Virus record (IMG/VR): IMGVR_UViG_3300044729_001702
Coordinates: 1-31,700 of that record
Length of the DNA: 31,700 nt
Direction: 5' to 3' (one strand)
From: a virus
Shown here: piece after piece, positions 13,479-21,765 of the stretch
Layout: every line of letters begins with the position of its first letter
Numbering within the stretch: position 1 is the first letter of the stretch
Program-made: the position numbers and the translations under genes
Notes under the pieces: generated by a model
Told to the model about the DNA's origin: nothing
Database searches by the model: none
Seen by the model: the letters and a program-made list of their open reading frames with translations, nothing else

Positions 13479-16258
13479 TGCTCGATCGAATCCGATCCCT
13501 GTTCCGACGCAAGCAGGCAGACCAGCAGCAGGTCAACCGATACCTCCGTGCGTCGCTCGGGATCATCTCCGGCGGTTCGGGCATTGACCATCGGCCGGTA
13601 TATACGGCGACCGCAGCGGTCCGAAAGTACCGCTCGTGGGTTTACGCAGCGGCCCAGATAAACGCCTTTGGCGTCTCGGCCGTCCCGCTGCGGCTTTACG
13701 TCAAGGGAGGCACGGGCCGCAAGTTGTACCGGACGGCAAAGCCGGCAAGAGGACGCAAGGCGTACCTCTTAGGTGATGCAGAGCGTACGCCGTCGCGATC
13801 CGTGCTCGCAAAGATGCACGACTTCGGAGCCGACTTCGAGGAGGTCACCGAGGCGCATCCGGTTCTCGACCTGCTCCGCAAGGTCAACCCGGCGATGAAC
13901 GGGTTCGACCTGGCGGCGACTCGTACGCTCTGGCAGGAGTTGACCGGGAACGCATATCTGCACGTGATCCCGAACACCCTTGGCGTTCCGGCTGAACTCT
14001 GGCCGATGCCGCCGCAATGGGTCGAGATCATTCCCGATCCGCAGAAGTTCATCGCCGGCTACCTGTACGGCCGCGAGACTCAGAACAAGGTCACGCTCGC
14101 GACCGATGAAGTGCTGCACTTCAAGCGACCGAACCCGGCCGACCTGTTCTACGGTCTCGGCAAGGTTGAAGCCGCCTGGGGCGCTGTCGATCTGAACGAC
14201 GCATTCCACGAGATGGACCTTGCCTTTGCGGCGAACCACGCTCGGCCCGACTACCTCGCGACGATCAAGAACGAGGACGCGAGCGAGGACGCTATCGCTG
14301 AGTTCGAGCGTGCCGTCAACGAGCGACTTCGAGGTCCGGGCAAGGCCGGCAAGTTCATCGCTCTAACCGGGCAGGTAGACCTAAAGCCGATGGCGTTCCC
14401 TCCGAAGGATCTCGGCGGTCGCGACGAGATCGTCGAGGAGATCGCAGCGATCTTCGGCGTGCCTGTCTCAATGCTCAAGGCGAACGATCCGAACCTCGCA
14501 AGCGCATCTACAGGATTTGCGCAATGGCGTGAATCGACCATCCTCCCGCTGCTTCGGCTCGACGAAGAGACGCTCAACCAGAAGCTCCTTCCGATGTTCG
14601 GCTTACAGGACGAGGCCGTCCTTGCATACGATGATCCGGTTCCCTCGAACCGGGCGCTCGACTTGCAGGAGCATCAAGGCCTCATCTCGTCCGGCGTGCT
14701 GACCATCAACGAGGTTCGCGAGCTCCGCGGCTTCGATCCTCTCGACATTCCCGACGCCGACGTTCCGATCGTTGGCGGGATGCCGCTCGGCAGCGGTCTC
14801 GATCTCGGCGGCGACCAGACGGTCGCGCCGGCGCAGGCCGCTCCCGAGACGGTTCCGCAAGCGACATCGCAGCCGGTTCCGGAGGCTACCGTCGCAGCGG
14901 AAGCGCCGCAGGAGACCGTAAAGGCGATTACGGCAGACGCTCCGGCCCGATACGCCGAGATCGACTTCACGCCGACCGAGGAGATGGCCGACGCGGCCAA
15001 TCGCGGCCTTCGGCTCCGAGGCGAGTTCAATCGCGGCGGAACCGAGATCGGCGTCGCTCGTGCGACGCAACTCAAGAACCGCGAGGTACTGTCGCCGGAC
15101 ACCGTCCGACGCATGGCGTCCTACTTTGCTCGGCACGCCGTAGACAAGCGGCCTGGCTGGGATGATCCGGCGAACCCTTCCGCCGGCTTCATCGCGTGGC
15201 TGCTCTGGGGCGGCGACGCCGGCCGAGACTGGTCGGAGCGGATCGTCGAGCGGATGAACCGTGCCGACGATGCCGAAGACGGCACGAAGCAAGCCGACGA
15301 CTGCGTCTCGGAGAAGATCCGAACCCTGATGAACGAGGGCTATCCGCAAGACCAGGCGATCGCGATCGCGATCGACTACTGCGAGAGCAAGGCCAAGGGA
15401 TGCGGATGCACGCACGGAAAGATCGTCAAGCAGTCTGAAGACTGGGACGACGAAGGGTTCCACGTCAAGGCGACGCGGTACACGCCGCAAGAACTGAGAC
15501 TCATCAAGCAACTTGAACGCCGGCTGCTCAACGTAGGACGTGAGCGAATCGCGGCGATGGTCAAGTTTCTTCTCGCAACGGATCTAGAAGGGCAGGACTT
15601 GATTGACCGCGCCATCAATCAGCTCGGCCCGGCAAAGTTCGCAGCCGACTTGCGAGATGCGGCACGGCCAGCGCTTCTCGATGTTGTCGAGGCTGGCGGC
15701 GCAAAGGGCGTCAAGATCGTAGAGGCCGAACTGCGAAAGGCCGGAAGGACTCCCGATCCTGTCTCGTTTGACTTCGTGAACGAGGACGTGCAGAAGTGGG
15801 TCAATCGCTCGACGACGAAGCTCGCTGACGGCGTCGGCGGAACTACGGTTACGCGTTGTCGCGATCTGCTCGGCAAGGGACTTGAGGAAGGCAAGACCAT
15901 CGATCAACTTGCAGACGACATTGCCGAGCGCGGCTTTGACGCCAAGCGAGCGCGAGTCATTGCGAGGACCGAGTCGGCACGTGCCTACGTTCAGGGACAG
16001 GTCGAGGCCTGGCGTCAGTCCGATGTCGTCGCCGGCAAGAAATGGCTCGTCGCTCCTGGTGCCTGCGAGTTCTGCACGGCCATCGGTCGCGAGAGTCAGA
16101 CGAAAGGCATCGACGACGCGTTCTATACAGTCGGCGACAGCGTGAGCGGAACGGAAGGCGGGACGTACGTCGTTGACTTCGAGAACGTCGTCGGTCCTCC
16201 GCTTCATCCGAACTGCACGTGCGACCTCATCACCGTTCTCAAGGACCGCCCAGAATGA
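13478..16258 (+). CDS. Portal protein fused to a MuF-type head-morphogenesis domain
   Basis: A 926-aa multidomain protein. Residues about 1-420 are an HK97-like portal (R-K-Y-R-S-W-V-Y-A-A-A, L-T-G-N-A-Y, F-K-R-P-N-P, I-F-G-V-P-V-S-M-L). A Pro/Ala/Glu-rich linker covers 445-490. Residues about 494-595 are a conserved phage domain (A-D-A-A-N-R-G-L). Next is a cysteine-flanked helix of the type E-G-Y-P-Q-D-Q-A-I-A-I-A (607-640). Residues about 650-926 are a MuF/SPP1 gp7-like domain with C-E-F-C-T-A-I-G and the terminal H-P-N-C-T-C-D. MuF proteins usually enter the prohead as separate minor proteins. ATG 13478 sits in a TGATG overlap with terminase and replaces the longer shadow start at 13346. 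Confidence 0.88.
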   Translation: MLDRIRSLFRRKQADQQQVNRYLRASLGIISGGSGIDHRPVYTATAAVRKYRSWVYAAAQINAFGVSAVPLRLYVKGGTGRKLYRTAKPARGRKAYLLGDAERTPSRSVLAKMHDFGADFEEVTEAHPVLDLLRKVNPAMNGFDLAATRTLWQELTGNAYLHVIPNTLGVPAELWPMPPQWVEIIPDPQKFIAGYLYGRETQNKVTLATDEVLHFKRPNPADLFYGLGKVEAAWGAVDLNDAFHEMDLAFAANHARPDYLATIKNEDASEDAIAEFERAVNERLRGPGKAGKFIALTGQVDLKPMAFPPKDLGGRDEIVEEIAAIFGVPVSMLKANDPNLASASTGFAQWRESTILPLLRLDEETLNQKLLPMFGLQDEAVLAYDDPVPSNRALDLQEHQGLISSGVLTINEVRELRGFDPLDIPDADVPIVGGMPLGSGLDLGGDQTVAPAQAAPETVPQATSQPVPEATVAAEAPQETVKAITADAPARYAEIDFTPTEEMADAANRGLRLRGEFNRGGTEIGVARATQLKNREVLSPDTVRRMASYFARHAVDKRPGWDDPANPSAGFIAWLLWGGDAGRDWSERIVERMNRADDAEDGTKQADDCVSEKIRTLMNEGYPQDQAIAIAIDYCESKAKGCGCTHGKIVKQSEDWDDEGFHVKATRYTPQELRLIKQLERRLLNVGRERIAAMVKFLLATDLEGQDLIDRAINQLGPAKFAADLRDAARPALLDVVEAGGAKGVKIVEAELRKAGRTPDPVSFDFVNEDVQKWVNRSTTKLADGVGGTTVTRCRDLLGKGLEEGKTIDQLADDIAERGFDAKRARVIARTESARAYVQGQVEAWRQSDVVAGKKWLVAPGACEFCTAIGRESQTKGIDDAFYTVGDSVSGTEGGTYVVDFENVVGPPLHPNCTCDLITVLKDRPE

Positions 16259-16920
16259 ACCGCAAAGACTTCAAGGCCGAAGGCGAGATCGTCGGCGGCA
16301 TGTTCAAGGCGACCATCTCGACGGACAGCGTCGATCGTGATGGCGAGGTAATGGTTCCGGCAGGGATGAACGCGAAGGACTACGATCGGAATCCGGTCCT
16401 TCTCTGGAATCACGACACGTCGCAGCCGATCGGACGAGCCGTATCTCTGAAGCGAGCCGATCGCGAGATCGTCGCCGACTTTGAGTTTGCCAAGAAACCT
16501 GACGACTACGGCGGCGACTGGTTCCCTGACTACGTTCGTGGTCTCGTGCAGGCCAAGGTGCTGCGCGGAGTCTCGATCGGCTTCGTGCCGATGGAAGGCG
16601 GCGAGCGCATGGCGACGAAGGGAGACGTGGACAAGTACGGTCCTGACGTGCGACGCGTCTACTCAAAGTGGAAGTTGCTCGAGGTCTCGGTCGTGAGCGT
16701 GCCGGCGAATCAAGACGCGCTAATCACGGCAGTGCAGAAAGGCTACGTGACGCGTACCGCGGCCGAGCGCTTCGGTCGCGTTGACGTTCCGGCAACGATC
16801 GACCGACCGCCTGTCAGGAAGTTCTCGATAGCGGTAAGCGTGCCGGCGATCGGACGCGAGATCGCCACGAGGATCGCTCGCGAGGAAATCGCGAAGGCAC
16901 GCGGTCGCATCGTGATATGA
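16255..16920 (+). CDS. HK97-family prohead protease
   Basis: A 221-aa serine protease of the herpesvirus/HK97 type. His53 lies in N-P-V-L-L-W-N-H-D and Ser107 in L-R-G-V-S-I-G-F; L-L-E-V-S-V-V-S-V-P-A-N follows, the normal third conserved strand. It cleaves the scaffold-like N-terminal delta domain of the capsid protein, and often itself, during head maturation. It lies between portal and major capsid protein, the canonical order. ATG 16255 overlaps the portal stop as ATGA. Confidence 0.93.
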   Translation: MNRKDFKAEGEIVGGMFKATISTDSVDRDGEVMVPAGMNAKDYDRNPVLLWNHDTSQPIGRAVSLKRADREIVADFEFAKKPDDYGGDWFPDYVRGLVQAKVLRGVSIGFVPMEGGERMATKGDVDKYGPDVRRVYSKWKLLEVSVVSVPANQDALITAVQKGYVTRTAAERFGRVDVPATIDRPPVRKFSIAVSVPAIGREIATRIAREEIAKARGRIVI

Positions 16921-16932
16921 TCGCGTAGCCTT

Positions 16933-17000
16933 GCCCGGACGAGTGGCTGAATGCCGGATCGGTGCGGCGGCGCTGAGTCGTCATATTCGCACCTACCGGG
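16933..17000 (+). promoter_or_regulatory. Structured leader before the major capsid gene
   Basis: The 87-bp gap before the capsid gene holds nested inverted repeats. The outer stem is CCCGG 16934-16938 with CCGGG 16996-17000; the inner stem is GGTGCG 16961-16966 with CGCACC 16988-16993. There is no good Shine-Dalgarno before ATG 17008, though this should be the most highly expressed gene. The structure could stabilise the mRNA, present the start codon, or mark an RNA processing site. No promoter consensus is obvious. Confidence 0.45.
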
Positions 17001-17007
17001 ATTCACA

Positions 17008-18384
17008 ATGAAGACCAAGTCTGTTTCCGAGGTCCAAGTCGATCTCCAGAAGATCGCGGACCAGAAGGGCGCTGCCGGCTTTGAGCAGGCAAAGGCGCTC
17101 TACCTTGAAGGCGTGCTCGTCACCGACGCGGAGGGAAATCCGCTCGCGCCCGAGCAGATCGCCTACGAGGTCAAGCTTATGCCTGCCGCTGCCGAAGTCG
17201 CCATCGAGGAGGACGCTGCCAAGCCGTCCGACGAGATGCCGATGGAGGACGCCGAAAAGGCCGTTCGCCACACCGTCCAGAAGACCATCGCCGCAGAGGT
17301 AAAGGCCGCTGCCGCACCGAGGATCACCATGCCCGACCAGATCAAGATCGACGGCCGCGCCCGTCACCTCAAGTCGGCCGAAGAAGCGTACCGCTTCGGC
17401 CGTTTCATCATGGCCGCTCGCGGTCATCGCAAGAGCCTCGATTGGTGCAATGCCAACGGCATCGTCACCAAGGGCCACACCGAGAGCGTGAACAGCGCCG
17501 GCGGCTTCCTCGTCCCTGACGAGTTCGAGTCGTCGCTAATCTCGCTCCGCGAGCGCTACGGCGTCTTCCGCCGCAACGCGAAGAACGTTCCGATGACCAG
17601 CGACACTAAGAGGATGCCGCGTCGCAAGACCACGCTCACCGCCTATGCGGTCGGCGAGGCCGCTGCCGGCACCGAGTCGCAGCAGGTGTTCGATCAAGTG
17701 AACCTTGTCGCTCAGAAGTTCATGGTTCTTACGACCGCGAGCAACGAGCTGAACGAGGACGCCATCGTGAACCTCGGCGACGACATCGCGAACGAGATCG
17801 CGTACGCGTTCGCGCTCAAGGAGGACGAGTGCGGATTCAACGGCGACGGCACCTCGACCTACGGCGGCATCGTCGGCGTCATTCCCGAGATCGAGGGCAT
17901 CTCATCGGCGATCGGAATCAGTGATGCGAACGTTGCGAACTACGCCGCGCTCGCCATGTCTGACCTGATGAACTTTGTCGCGAAGCTGCCGGCCTACGCT
18001 GACTCGCCGAACTGCAAGTTCTACTGCTCGAAGGCGTTCTATCACGCCTGCCTTGAGCGTCTCGTCTACGCCTCTGGCGGCGTGACCGCTCGCGAGGTTC
18101 GCGACGGGAACGCGGTTCCGACGCTCTTCGGGTATCAAGTCGAGTTCGTGCAGGTCATGCGGAAGACCTACACAACCGACACCATTCAGTGTCTCTTCGG
18201 CGATCTGTCAATGGCCGCCTACTTTGGCGACCGCCGGCAGACCTCGATCGCGTTCTCCGACTCGGCGCTCAATGCGTTCGAGCAGGACGAGATCGCCGTT
18301 CGCGGCACCGAGCGCTTCGACATCAAGTGCGCCAACCTCGGCGACGCCACGGACGCCGGTCCGATCGTCGCTCTCAAGCTCTGA
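17008..18384 (+). CDS. Major capsid protein, HK97 fold
   Basis: A 458-aa protein. Residues 1 to about 155 are helical and charged (a delta/scaffolding domain, with the acidic stretch D-E-M-P-M-E-D-A), expected to be removed by the protease next door. The HK97 fold follows: S-A-G-G-F-L-V-P-D-E-F near 165 as N-arm, then the E-loop region with R-R-K-T-T-L-T-A-Y, L-N-E-D-A-I-V-N-L-G spine-helix region, G-F-N-G-D-G-T-S-T-Y-G-G-I and the C-terminal V-R-G-T-E-R-F-D. These are standard capsid landmarks. ATG 17008 is chosen over 16951, which runs through the structured leader. Confidence 0.93.
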   Translation: MKTKSVSEVQVDLQKIADQKGAAGFEQAKALYLEGVLVTDAEGNPLAPEQIAYEVKLMPAAAEVAIEEDAAKPSDEMPMEDAEKAVRHTVQKTIAAEVKAAAAPRITMPDQIKIDGRARHLKSAEEAYRFGRFIMAARGHRKSLDWCNANGIVTKGHTESVNSAGGFLVPDEFESSLISLRERYGVFRRNAKNVPMTSDTKRMPRRKTTLTAYAVGEAAAGTESQQVFDQVNLVAQKFMVLTTASNELNEDAIVNLGDDIANEIAYAFALKEDECGFNGDGTSTYGGIVGVIPEIEGISSAIGISDANVANYAALAMSDLMNFVAKLPAYADSPNCKFYCSKAFYHACLERLVYASGGVTAREVRDGNAVPTLFGYQVEFVQVMRKTYTTDTIQCLFGDLSMAAYFGDRRQTSIAFSDSALNAFEQDEIAVRGTERFDIKCANLGDATDAGPIVALKL

Positions 18385-18404
18385 TCCATCAGCCTTCTTC
18401 CCTC

Positions 18405-18433
18405 GGCGGAGTCCGGCTTAGGCCGGCTCCGCC
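18405..18433. terminator. Hairpin after the major capsid gene (attenuator-like)
   Basis: Stem GGCGGAG 18405-18411 with CTCCGCC 18427-18433 continues as CCGGC 18413-18417 with GCCGG 18422-18426; one T is bulged and the loop is TTAG. That is a 12-bp stem 20 bp after the capsid stop. Only two T follow, so termination would be weak. Likely a partial terminator or 3'-end stabiliser limiting downstream expression relative to capsid. Confidence 0.6.
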
Positions 18434-18452
18434 TTGAAAGGACTTTCCACCC

Positions 18453-18905
18453 ATGTCCGTTCCCTCTCAGAACATCAAGGCTCGCGTCGCTCTCGTCCCG
18501 CAGACGGTCGGCACGGCCACCGCCAACGTCTACGGCAACACGCTCGACGTGCGCGGCTTCGACTCGGCGACCTTCATCATCGGAGCGCGCTCGGCGACCG
18601 TCTCGTCGGTTCCCTCGCTCGTCACCATCGAGCACGCTGACGACACGAACACCGCGTCGTTCGCTGCCATCACTTCGATCTCTTCGGGTCTCCCGACTCA
18701 GATCAACACTACGGCCCTGACGAACCAGGACGCGTTTGCCGTCGTGAACGTGGACCTTCGCGGCAAGAAGCGCTACCTGCGCCTCGGTCTGCGTGCGTCC
18801 TCGAACACTCCGACGATGGATGCGCTTTGTGTCCTTGACAATGCCGGGCAGGCGCCGATCTCGGCGACCGCTGCCGGAACGCTCTACTTCAACGCGGTCG
18901 GCTGA
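18453..18905 (+). CDS. Probable capsid decoration/head protein
   Basis: A 150-aa protein directly after the capsid gene and bracketed by two strong hairpins, which suggests its own high expression. It is beta-rich with many Thr/Ser/Ala (V-D-V-R-G-F-D-S-A-T-F type strands, I-E-H-A-D-D-T-N, Y-L-R-L-G-L-R-A near residue 110). Size, position and composition fit a head decoration or stabilisation protein; sequence alone does not prove it. AAAGGA at 18437-18442 serves ATG 18453. Confidence 0.55.
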   Translation: MSVPSQNIKARVALVPQTVGTATANVYGNTLDVRGFDSATFIIGARSATVSSVPSLVTIEHADDTNTASFAAITSISSGLPTQINTTALTNQDAFAVVNVDLRGKKRYLRLGLRASSNTPTMDALCVLDNAGQAPISATAAGTLYFNAVG

Positions 18906-18931
18906 TACCATCCGCACCGCAACGGTTTGGC

Positions 18932-18973
18932 CGGCATGGCCGAGCGTCACGTTGGCGCTCGGCCATGCCGTTT
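18932..18973. terminator. Strong hairpin after decoration gene
   Basis: A perfect 15-bp inverted repeat, 18932-18946 with 18956-18970 (core GGCATGGCCGAGCG / CGCTCGGCCATGCC), a nine-base loop, then TTTAC. This is the longest perfect hairpin I found. The following T-run is only three bases, so it may act as an imperfect terminator separating abundant capsid transcripts from the glycosyltransferase and connector genes. Confidence 0.65.
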
Positions 18974-18986
18974 ACAGGGAAGCAGA

Positions 18987-20090
18987 ATGATCCGAGTCAC
19001 CAAGGACGGACAGGTATCGGAGCATCCGATCGAGCAGGCTGCGAACCTGCCCTACGAGGATGAAACGTGCGACGTGATCGAGGTCCGCGAGTCGCTGGAG
19101 CGATTCGTCGGAGAGGCCGCGACGCAGGCCGTAGCGCGATGGACTGCGAAGCTCCGCGAGGGAGCGGAGCTGCGAGTCAGCGTTCCGGACTTCGATCGAG
19201 CCGTGGATGCCTACAAGAGCGGCACGAGCCACGAGATCGAGCCGATCGTCTGCGGGAAGATCGGAGAGCACGGCTCGCTGTGGAATCGGACGAAGCTCAT
19301 CGAGACGCTTCGGAAAGCCGGTCTTCAGGACTGCCATGTGTGGTCGGAAGGCGAAGGGCAATGGACCATTGGAGTAGCGGCCCGGAAGTTGCCTGCGATC
19401 AACACGCTTCCGAACGTAGAAGCGCTGGTCTCGATGCCCAGGCTTGCGTGGACAGAGAACATGTTCTGCGCGATCGGCGCTTTGATCCCGCTCAAGATCA
19501 ATATCACCAAGCACACCGGGGCATTCTGGGGCCAGTGCCTTTCGCGCCTCTTCGCCGAAGCACTGAAGAAGCCGTCTTGCGAATGGGTACTTACCCTCGA
19601 CTATGACACGATCTTCCAGAAGGAGGACGTGATCGCGCTTTACCGTCTTGCGACGGAACGGAACCTCGACGCGGTCGCGGCGATGCAAATCGGCCGCGAG
19701 CGACAGACGGTCCTTATCACTTGCGAGGACGCCGAAGGCAATCCGCGTACGTCGCTCACGGCCGAGGAGGTAAACGCGCCGGCGCTCGAAGTCGCAACGG
19801 CGCACTTCGGCCTCACCTTGATTCGGGCCGATGCGCTTCGGAACCTGCCGCGTCCGTGGTTTCACGGGCAGCCGGCGCCGGATGGCACTTGGGGCGATGG
19901 ACGCATTGACGACGACATCCAGTTCTGGCGGCAGTGGAAGCGGTCTGGCTTCAAGGTCTGGCAGGCGAATCGAGTCCGCATCGGTCACATGCAGGTAATG
20001 ATCTCGTGGCCTGACGACAGATTCGCCGCAAGGCACCAGTACCATAACGAGTACGTCACCAGCGGGAAGCCGGCATACGCGAGAACCTAA
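18987..20090 (+). CDS. Methyltransferase-like / GT-A glycosyltransferase fusion
   Basis: A 367-aa protein. Residues about 15-132 resemble the C-terminal two thirds of the methyltransferase at 10185 (L-P-Y-E-D-E-T-C-D-V-I-E-V-R-E-S-L-E-R-F, then L-R-V-S-V-P-D-F-D). They lack the glycine-rich SAM loop, so this part is probably inactive. Residues about 145-360 look like a family-2-like GT-A glycosyltransferase: W-V-L-T-L-D-Y-D-T (D205-x-D207) for metal and nucleotide-sugar binding, H-F-G-L-T-L-I, and G-D-G-R-I-D-D-D-I near residue 310. Lying between decoration and connector genes, it may glycosylate a virion protein; DNA or host surface glycan are alternatives. ATG 18987 follows the hairpin, replacing 18927. 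Confidence 0.7.
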   Translation: MIRVTKDGQVSEHPIEQAANLPYEDETCDVIEVRESLERFVGEAATQAVARWTAKLREGAELRVSVPDFDRAVDAYKSGTSHEIEPIVCGKIGEHGSLWNRTKLIETLRKAGLQDCHVWSEGEGQWTIGVAARKLPAINTLPNVEALVSMPRLAWTENMFCAIGALIPLKINITKHTGAFWGQCLSRLFAEALKKPSCEWVLTLDYDTIFQKEDVIALYRLATERNLDAVAAMQIGRERQTVLITCEDAEGNPRTSLTAEEVNAPALEVATAHFGLTLIRADALRNLPRPWFHGQPAPDGTWGDGRIDDDIQFWRQWKRSGFKVWQANRVRIGHMQVMISWPDDRFAARHQYHNEYVTSGKPAYART

Positions 20091-20945
20091 ATGGCCGTCG
20101 ATCCGAACTCACTGACCACGCTCGCGAATCTCCAGTCGTACCTTGGCATCGCAGCCGCGATTGACGAGACGATTTTGGAGCAATCGATCGACCGGGCATC
20201 GGCGCTCATCGAGTCGATCCTAGGCCGGCCGATCAAGTCACGCAACCTGTACGAATGGCACGATAGCTTTGGAACGGATCGGATCGGCGTAAAGGTGCGC
20301 CCAATCAATCACGTAAAGTACGTCGCGTTCGGCTCGCAGAATGCGCTTAGCGTATCGGCATCGGCCGGATCGACAGACATCATCGCGACGGTCGAGGTAG
20401 CGCCGAGCCACATCAAGCTCTTCCGCGTAACGGCGACCGGATCTGAATCCTCGCAGCAGGTGCAGTTCGCGAACCACGAGACAACCGCCGAACTCGCGAC
20501 GCACATCAACACGGTCACAGGATTTGAGGCGTCGGCCATCGAAGACTTCTCCTCGTACCAGTTGCATCCGCGAGCCGGCGTGAACGTGCTCACGACAACG
20601 GCTTATCTTTCCGCAGCCTGGGACACGACCGCCGACCTCCGCGTCGATCACGAGGCCGGCATCATCTCGATGGTCTCGGACGCGTTCCCAAGCGATCACT
20701 GGGCGACAGAGTTCCCAGCGGAGTACCGATCGGTTCTCGTGGCCTACAACGGCGGCGTCGATGTCGTGCCGTTCGACATCGAGCAGGCGTGCTTGGAGAC
20801 CGCTGCGACGATGTACCGAGATCGCAAGAAGGATCTCGGCGTTACCAGCGAGAGTCTCGGCGACTACTCGTACAGCCTTGCAGCTCGCGGCGTTCTCGTG
20901 CAGCAAATCCGATCAATGCTCGGCGCGAGGGTTCGCATCCGATGA
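20091..20945 (+). CDS. Head-tail connector / adaptor protein (HK97 gp6-like)
   Basis: A 284-aa protein. The start L-T-T-L-A-N-L-Q-S-Y-L-G-I, I-D-R-A-S-A-L-I-E-S-I-L-G-R-P-I matches the helical opening of phage gp6/gp15 adaptors. The end (I-E-Q-A-C-L-E-T-A-A-T-M-Y-R-D-R, then S-L-G-D-Y-S-Y) matches their C-terminal helices. Residues about 75-200 are an inserted beta-rich domain, making the protein longer than the roughly 100-aa family minimum. It forms the ring under the portal. Confidence 0.78.
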   Translation: MAVDPNSLTTLANLQSYLGIAAAIDETILEQSIDRASALIESILGRPIKSRNLYEWHDSFGTDRIGVKVRPINHVKYVAFGSQNALSVSASAGSTDIIATVEVAPSHIKLFRVTATGSESSQQVQFANHETTAELATHINTVTGFEASAIEDFSSYQLHPRAGVNVLTTTAYLSAAWDTTADLRVDHEAGIISMVSDAFPSDHWATEFPAEYRSVLVAYNGGVDVVPFDIEQACLETAATMYRDRKKDLGVTSESLGDYSYSLAARGVLVQQIRSMLGARVRIR

Positions 20946-21316
20946 GCATCGGATCGCTGATCTCAGCGTATGGTCGGACGATGACTAGGACGCGTCCGGT
21001 CTGGATTCGCGATGCGGCCGGCGGCGCGGCTCAATCCACTACGGCCGGCACGGCGACCGCAGCCATAACCGGCTACCTCCAGATCGGATCTGGCGGCGTT
21101 GCGCTCCGCTACGGTCGCGAGAACGTGCGCTTTGGCGCTACGCTCTACTGTGACGGATCGCAGGATCTAAAGGCGAATGACCTGCTCGCGGTCACGATCG
21201 TTAGCGAGGTTCGCACGTACCGCGTCGATTCGGTACGCGTGCCTGACGATCGCTCGACATCGGACGGCCTGTATCACCTGATCGCGACGCTTGAAGAGGA
21301 TCTGCCGCGTGCGTAG
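20942..21316 (+). CDS. Probable head-closure (stopper) protein
   Basis: A 124-aa beta-rich protein between the gp6-like adaptor and the gp10-like protein, where head-closure proteins are found. Strands read R-P-V-W-I-R-D-A, I-T-G-Y-L-Q-I-G, R-F-G-A-T-L-Y-C, L-A-V-T-I-V and Y-R-V-D-S-V-R-V, which fits a small barrel. ATG 20942 overlaps the adaptor stop (ATGA); the start at 20789 is a shadow. Assignment rests mostly on synteny. Confidence 0.55.
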   Translation: MSIGSLISAYGRTMTRTRPVWIRDAAGGAAQSTTAGTATAAITGYLQIGSGGVALRYGRENVRFGATLYCDGSQDLKANDLLAVTIVSEVRTYRVDSVRVPDDRSTSDGLYHLIATLEEDLPRA

Positions 21317-21764
21317 GTCTACGGTCTCGCATAACTTCGACGCAAAGGAGATCGTCGGAGCGGTCGTTCGTGGCGTAGATGTTGCAACGCATCGGCTCGT
21401 GCTACAGGTTCAGAACAAGATCAAGACGTCTATCTCCGGCGCTGGTACGGGCATCTTCTATCCCGGAAACCTGCGACGATCAAGCAGACCAGGACAACCG
21501 CCTGCAAAGCAGCGAGGCCATCTATCGCGATCGTGGCAGTCTGGTCAGCCGTCGCGATTGATTCAGGCTCCGCGCGTCGGATGGCGCGTCGGTTCCAACC
21601 TGTCATACGCCCGTTTTCTTGAGTTCGGAACAGGTCGAATCAGGGAACGACCATATGTTCGACCGGCGCTGAATGCCGTAGCTCCTGATGCAACACGGGT
21701 GATGAATGCGTATATCCGTGATGAACTGCGAAAGATGCGTGCCGGCGCGATGAGGAGACCGTGA
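21309..21764 (+). CDS. HK97 gp10-like tail completion/minor tail protein
   Basis: A 151-aa protein with the family's hallmark C-terminal part: Y-A-R-F-L-E-F-G-T-G-R, then R-P-Y-V-R-P-A-L. An N-terminal helix precedes it (L-V-L-Q-V-Q-N-K-I-K). It acts at the head-tail joint. I place the start at GTG 21309, overlapping the stopper gene by 8 nt. Base composition drops toward AT around 21480-21730 compared with neighbours. Confidence 0.75.
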   Translation: MRRSTVSHNFDAKEIVGAVVRGVDVATHRLVLQVQNKIKTSISGAGTGIFYPGNLRRSSRPGQPPAKQRGHLSRSWQSGQPSRLIQAPRVGWRVGSNLSYARFLEFGTGRIRERPYVRPALNAVAPDATRVMNAYIRDELRKMRAGAMRRP

Positions 21765-21765
21765 G

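Noticed and set aside
16930-17005. tRNA-like sequence (GCCCGGACGAGTGGCTGAAT opening, CCGGG near the end)
   Set aside because: The start resembles a Leu/Ser tRNA D-arm and the ends pair over five bases. There is no T-arm consensus, no anticodon stem and only a five-pair acceptor. Better read as a structured mRNA leader.
18972-20045. 357-aa minus-strand open frame
   Set aside because: Antisense of the glycosyltransferase fusion, which has clear family motifs; codon pattern of the minus frame is unnatural.
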